From Fennellomyces sp. T-0311 (Eukaryota > Mucoromycota > Mucoromycetes > Mucorales > Lichtheimiaceae), in the NCBI GenBank assembly GCA_025266875.1, contig JALLLT010000014.1, positions 496,001-560,000 on the forward strand: a stretch of DNA of 64,000 nt, written 5' to 3'. A program made the position numbers and the translations under genes. This document shows positions 60,412-64,000 of the stretch, in pieces (position 1 is the first letter of the stretch; each line of letters begins with the position of its first letter). The notes below the pieces were generated by a model. It was not told the DNA's origin, did no database searches, and was given only the letters and a program-made list of their open reading frames with translations.

Positions 60412-60469
60412 TTCGCATAAAGATGAATTCGGATAAACATAAGTTCGGATAAAAGAAGAATCGGATAAA
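60412..60469. repeat. Four-copy short tandem array (TTCGGATAAA core)
   Basis: TTCGCATAAA at 60412, TTCGGATAAA at 60429 and 60444, and ATCGGATAAA at 60460 recur every 15-17 bases. The spacers are A-rich. This is a small decayed minisatellite or an array of protein-binding sites. Confidence 0.6.
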
Positions 60470-60993
60470 AATATGAAAGTGAAACAATTAGAGTGAAGAG
60501 CGACACTCAGTGAAACATCACTAGATGACAAATGTACCTTCAATAACTAGAAAATGCTAGAAGGACAGTCAAAGATGTGCCGTAGTCAACAGTATAAATA
60601 AGGCACTAGTTTAGCATATGAAAAGACAACCAGAACAGAGATTTATTTTACGGTCTCAGCGACTCCTTATTGTTACCAATTGATCCTTCTACATCACACT
60701 GATCATGCAGATCTGAGGATGTCTTTGACATCCGCCATGCAGTGCAATGACTGCATTGCTATATTGGAGTCAATTCCATGTCCTGTTGAGTTTATCCCAT
60801 CCGTTCATATGGTGTGATTCTTAATCTGTGTAGACAAAGTTACTATATAAGTACACTTCGTGATAATGTTGAACCAATATGTATTTGTAACAGTGCAGAC
60901 CACAGGATACTTACAATCGTGTACGTTGCTGTGAGTCGGACAATGTAGACAATAACCCGAAGGTGGAACCGTTATATGAGAGTATAAACGATG

Positions 60994-61017
60994 AGGATTC
61001 CTGTATCCAGGAATCCT
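60994..61017. repeat. Perfect inverted repeat, 10-base arms
   Basis: AGGATTCCTG at 60994-61003 and CAGGAATCCT at 61008-61017 are exact reverse complements with a TATC loop. As RNA it would form a stable hairpin. It is not followed by a T-run, and no gene lies next to it. Confidence 0.7.
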
Positions 61018-61992
61018 GCTTTATATATACGTCAGATATTAGGGGGTAATAGCTAAGGCGTCTATGATCTACAATCTACGAATTCCATCTAAGCTATACG
61101 TAATCCTAATATCCTTATCCAACCATGCGCCATATGAGTTGTCGCATGCTACGTCTATCAATACGGTATATGGATACTGCATGGCGATCAACCAGGTTGC
61201 AGGTTGGATAACGTCTGTAATGGACACACCATTACAGTATTATCTGATAGAAAATATCTTCTATTATTATCATCTGTGGTTGCTTCACCACAGGGAAAAA
61301 GTACTGCTGTTTTAAAAAGTGTATGTAAGATAGCGATTTCAAAACCTAATATAATAATGACTATTTGCTTAAACACTATACATAATAACACAAGGCAGAA
61401 CCTTATTCACTTTTATATTAGTCATTGTTGCATTAAGATTGTTTATATTATAGATTTTATTAGGCAGATTACTTTAATTTAGGCCTTTATACTTTTAGAG
61501 TTAAGCAAAAGTGTGGTATCGCTCAATTGGAAAGCTTCAAATGACAAGACCAAAAATAAGATAATGTTTTATTGAAGAGAACTACTCTCTATTTATAATG
61601 ATGATGAGTCGGGACGGAGAAGGTGAATGCTTTTCTATCAGAGCCAAATCCGTGTTATCGCCGTAATCCCTAATGATCATACTGCCTTATTACGAAGGAG
61701 CGGATAATCATGCAGAGACTGAGTTAACATGAATGGTCCTTCTTTGAAGTCTGAACCCAGATCAATGTCTCACTGACACACAAGCCAGTGAACAGGCCAA
61801 TAAATAACTGTGCGGTTGTTGATGTCGAAATAAAGGAACGGATGTAACAAAGGCTGAGATGGAAAGGTCTGTAGACAATGAATGACTGGTATGTCAGGAT
61901 ACGACAAAAAGACTTGGCTCTTTTTTTTTAGCCTGATGAATCATCAGCTGCAGGTGTGGCTCAGCTGAATTGGCCTAGAGCCTTAGTATATT

Positions 61993-62307
61993 GTTGTATC
62001 CACAACATGATTATGGCTTATGCATCATTTACCCTTGTTTGCTTATTGACAACGGGTTACTTTAATTTTCCGATCTACAGCCACATCCCTGTCTTGACAT
62101 GCGTTCATCGTAATAACCTTGCCTATCTTAGTGAAACCCACATAACCCTAGTTACCACAGCGGTTCATGTGCCTTACAACCATGTCAATGATCCAACCTC
62201 TCGAGAATAAGCTTTTATTATTTAAAGTGATGATTCAACATATGAAATAAATCAGTCATTACTTGAGTCTCGTCACTTACCTGCCTTTTACTATTGTTGA
62301 ATATCAC
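61993..62307 (+). repeat. Dispersed repeat, copy A
   Basis: A unit of about 315 bases, from GTTGTATCCACAAC to TTGTTGAATATCACAC. It contains TTTTCCGATCTACAGCCACA and GTGAAACCCACATAACCCT, which recur in copies B and C. No coding capacity common to the copies is evident. Confidence 0.75.
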
Positions 62308-62312
62308 ACTTT

Positions 62313-62515
62313 GATTTTCCGATCTACAGTCACATCCCTGTTTTGACATGCATTCATCATAATAACCTTGCCTATCTTAGTGAAACCCACATTACCCTGG
62401 TTATCACAGCAGTTTATATGCCTTACAACTGTGTCAATAATTTAACATACAAATTAAATCAGTCATTACTTAAGTCTCGTTACTTACCTACCTTTTATTA
62501 TTGTTAAATATTATA
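62313..62515 (+). repeat. Dispersed repeat, copy B (5'-truncated)
   Basis: Begins at TTTTCCGATCTACAGTCACA, directly after copy A, and runs to ATTGTTAAATATTA. It lacks the first 70 or so bases of copy A and has a small internal deletion. It has drifted towards A and T more than copy A. Confidence 0.75.
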
Positions 62516-62939
62516 TTATATATATATTAAAAAAAGAGTAATGTATAAGTTATAATTATATTATAAATACAATAATAGTAGAGTAATATCAAAAAGTAGT
62601 TACAAACCAAACTGGTATAGCTGGTGTGCTGATAGCGGTATGTCAAAGCAAAAAAAAAAACAGTGACATCATTGCTATAGTAATAGTTGCTATAATAGCA
62701 ACAGTAGCAACTATTATTAATAATTTTAAAATAACAAAATTATTAATATAAAATCAAACACATATTTAATAGCTGTCAAACCTGCAACAATTATTTTACA
62801 GTTTTTTGTGCACATAGCAGCGCAATATCAGCCCAAAAGCTGGATTAATTGCCAAGAAAATACAAAAAATTGGTTTTTTTTTCAGAATTATTGTTACCAT
62901 ATTGTCTTCCTTTAAAGACGAGTAAGATAAACATGGATC

Positions 62940-63012
62940 AGCGAAATGGCGCAGAGGACTAGCGCGTTGGGCTCATAACCCAAAGGTCGATGGATCGAAA
63001 CCATCTTTCGCT
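62940..63012 (+). tRNA. Initiator tRNA-Met (CAT)
   Basis: A 73-base cloverleaf without intron. The 7-bp acceptor stem is AGCGAAA/TTTCGCT, the D-stem GCGC/GCGC, the anticodon stem TTGGG/CCCAA with loop CTCATAA (anticodon CAT), and the T-stem GATGG/CCATC with loop ATCGAAA. Three features mark it as the initiator rather than the elongator: the A1-U72 pair, the three G-C pairs next to the anticodon loop, and the T-loop AUCGAAA instead of TTC. A T-run at about 63069-63078 could end transcription. The encoded 3' CCA is absent, as expected in eukaryotes. It lies between copies B and C of the dispersed repeat. Confidence 0.92.
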
Positions 63013-63562
63013 ATCAGAAAATGAGTTGCGAAACTCAGAAAATACTTTTGCGGAGGTCGGAGGCTGGCATTTTTTTTTAGCAATGTTGCCAGTGCTGTGC
63101 ACAGCGTCTGCCTGTTTTTTCTCGGCGGTACTGCGGTCATTCTTCACGGCAAATCTGTCATGTATATTTTTAGAATAGAAGGTTACACCTGCTGCGGCAC
63201 ACTGCAACCTTATAAAAGGCTGCCTGTGCGCACAAAATAAAACTTTAGCTTTTGACCTGGTAAACATCTGCTCTTGTAATCAGCTATGAGATAGGCTGCT
63301 ACGCGGCGCAAAAGCTATTACGACAAATCCATCCTGGTAGCGTCGCATCGCCTGGTTGAGGTGCGCAGGCCATGTTATATTGTGAGCCACTTTAGCATGC
63401 TTTACTAAAGAGGGCATTTGGGCGTGTAACGATGCTTTATACACGGCGCCTGTGCCTTTTTTCGCTCTTGGAATGCCTATTGCAGGTATTAGTGTGTGGC
63501 TGCCAATTCCGTATCATGTCCGCGACATACCATCATTCACGGTTACTGCTTTCCTTTCAGTG
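63013..63562. other. Interval between tRNA and repeat copy C
   Basis: 550 bases with no recognised gene. Short overlapping frames on both strands near 62990-63267 look like chance. Confidence 0.35.
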
Positions 63563-63832
63563 TGTTGTATCAACAACATGATCATAGCTCATGCATCACC
63601 TACTTTTGTCTGCTATTGACAACAAGTTGCATAAATTTTCCAATCTACAGCAACATTTCTGTTCTTGGCATGCGTTCCTCGTAATAACCTTGCGTATACA
63701 GTGAAACCCACATAACCCTGGTTACTACAGCGGTGGATGTGTCTTACAACCATGTCACGATCCAACATATGAAATAAATCAGTTATTACTTGAGTCTCGT
63801 CGCTTACCTGTCTTTACCATTGTTGAATGTCA
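63563..63832 (+). repeat. Dispersed repeat, copy C
   Basis: A unit of about 270 bases from GTTGTATCAACAACATGATC to TTGTTGAATGTCACG, in the same orientation as copies A and B and with the same internal landmarks (CAATCTACAGCAACA, GTGAAACCCACATAACCCTG, CATATGAAATAAATCAG). It has several small deletions relative to copy A. Confidence 0.75.
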
Positions 63833-64000
63833 CGCAGCGGAAAGGTTTCCCGGTGGATACGGCTTCCCAGAGCCTTTTGTACCATTCGGCTGTGAGAATG
63901 ATGAGCTAGTAAACCAAAAGCATAAGGGAAATCAATCTAAACTATGGACAATATAAATTATATCCGCAACTTTACTTCGTCGTATCTGAGGTGATACTAA

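Larger units (their letters stand above)
59726..61992. other. Gene-poor AT-rich region
   Basis: More than 2.2 kb with no convincing gene. It holds the short tandem array at 60412-60469 and the inverted repeat at 60994-61017. An imperfect hairpin (ATGCAGT ... ACTGCAT) lies near 60738-60757. Open frames on both strands are short and lack family resemblance. Confidence 0.45.

Noticed and set aside
60301..60543. Minus-strand frames through the tandem array
   Set aside because: Two overlapping frames, both low-complexity, explained by the short repeats.
61956..62210. Plus-strand open frame of 84 codons inside repeat copy A
   Set aside because: The frame is broken in copies B and C, so it is not a conserved product of the repeat.

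Overview
The window looks like nuclear DNA of a filamentous fungus, most likely an early-diverging one of the Mucoromycota (Mucorales type). Genes are closely packed on both strands and interrupted by many short introns, mostly about 45-70 bases with GT-AG borders. The gene content fits: secreted rhizopuspepsin-like and subtilisin-like proteases, an ML-domain lipid-binding protein, F-box/LRR proteins, and full-length SMG1 and FANCJ-type proteins that the common model yeasts lack. No genus is claimed.

Layout. 1-9006 holds housekeeping genes: the 3' end of a DsbA-like thioredoxin-fold gene, a FANCJ/BRIP1-like Fe-S helicase, cyclophilin-40, a PIH1-domain protein divergent from it (both belong to Hsp90 co-chaperone families), and a mitochondrial helical-repeat protein. 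9007-15974 has two tandem secreted subtilisin-family proteases, with a cluster of GATA motifs upstream of the first. 16750-19803 has a RING-H2 E3 ligase of the RNF126 type and a phosducin-like protein.

20147-26402 has two membrane-anchored kelch proteins. Between them lies a decayed copy of the phosducin-like gene, so a phosducin-kelch block was duplicated in tandem. A third kelch paralogue sits inverted at 42500-44566. The three share a promoter block and a repeated Lys-Pro-Asp motif in the cytoplasmic tail.

27594-38797 is one very large gene for the nonsense-mediated-decay kinase SMG1, complete to its FATC end. 39135-50931 holds two F-box/LRR proteins, gene relics, the third kelch gene, an ML-domain protein and a pepsin-type aspartic protease. 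51100-59725 is a run of reverse-strand genes: a membrane-anchored low-complexity protein, a class I cyclic-nucleotide phosphodiesterase, the cohesin subunit Scc3/STAG and a small unrecognised gene.

The last 4 kb is AT-rich and gene-poor. It has an initiator tRNA-Met, three copies of a 200-315 bp repeat, a perfect inverted repeat and a short tandem array. No CRISPR, rRNA gene or intact transposase was seen. Exon borders were read by eye from splice consensus and reading frame, so individual borders may be off; starts and stops of the well-conserved genes are more secure.
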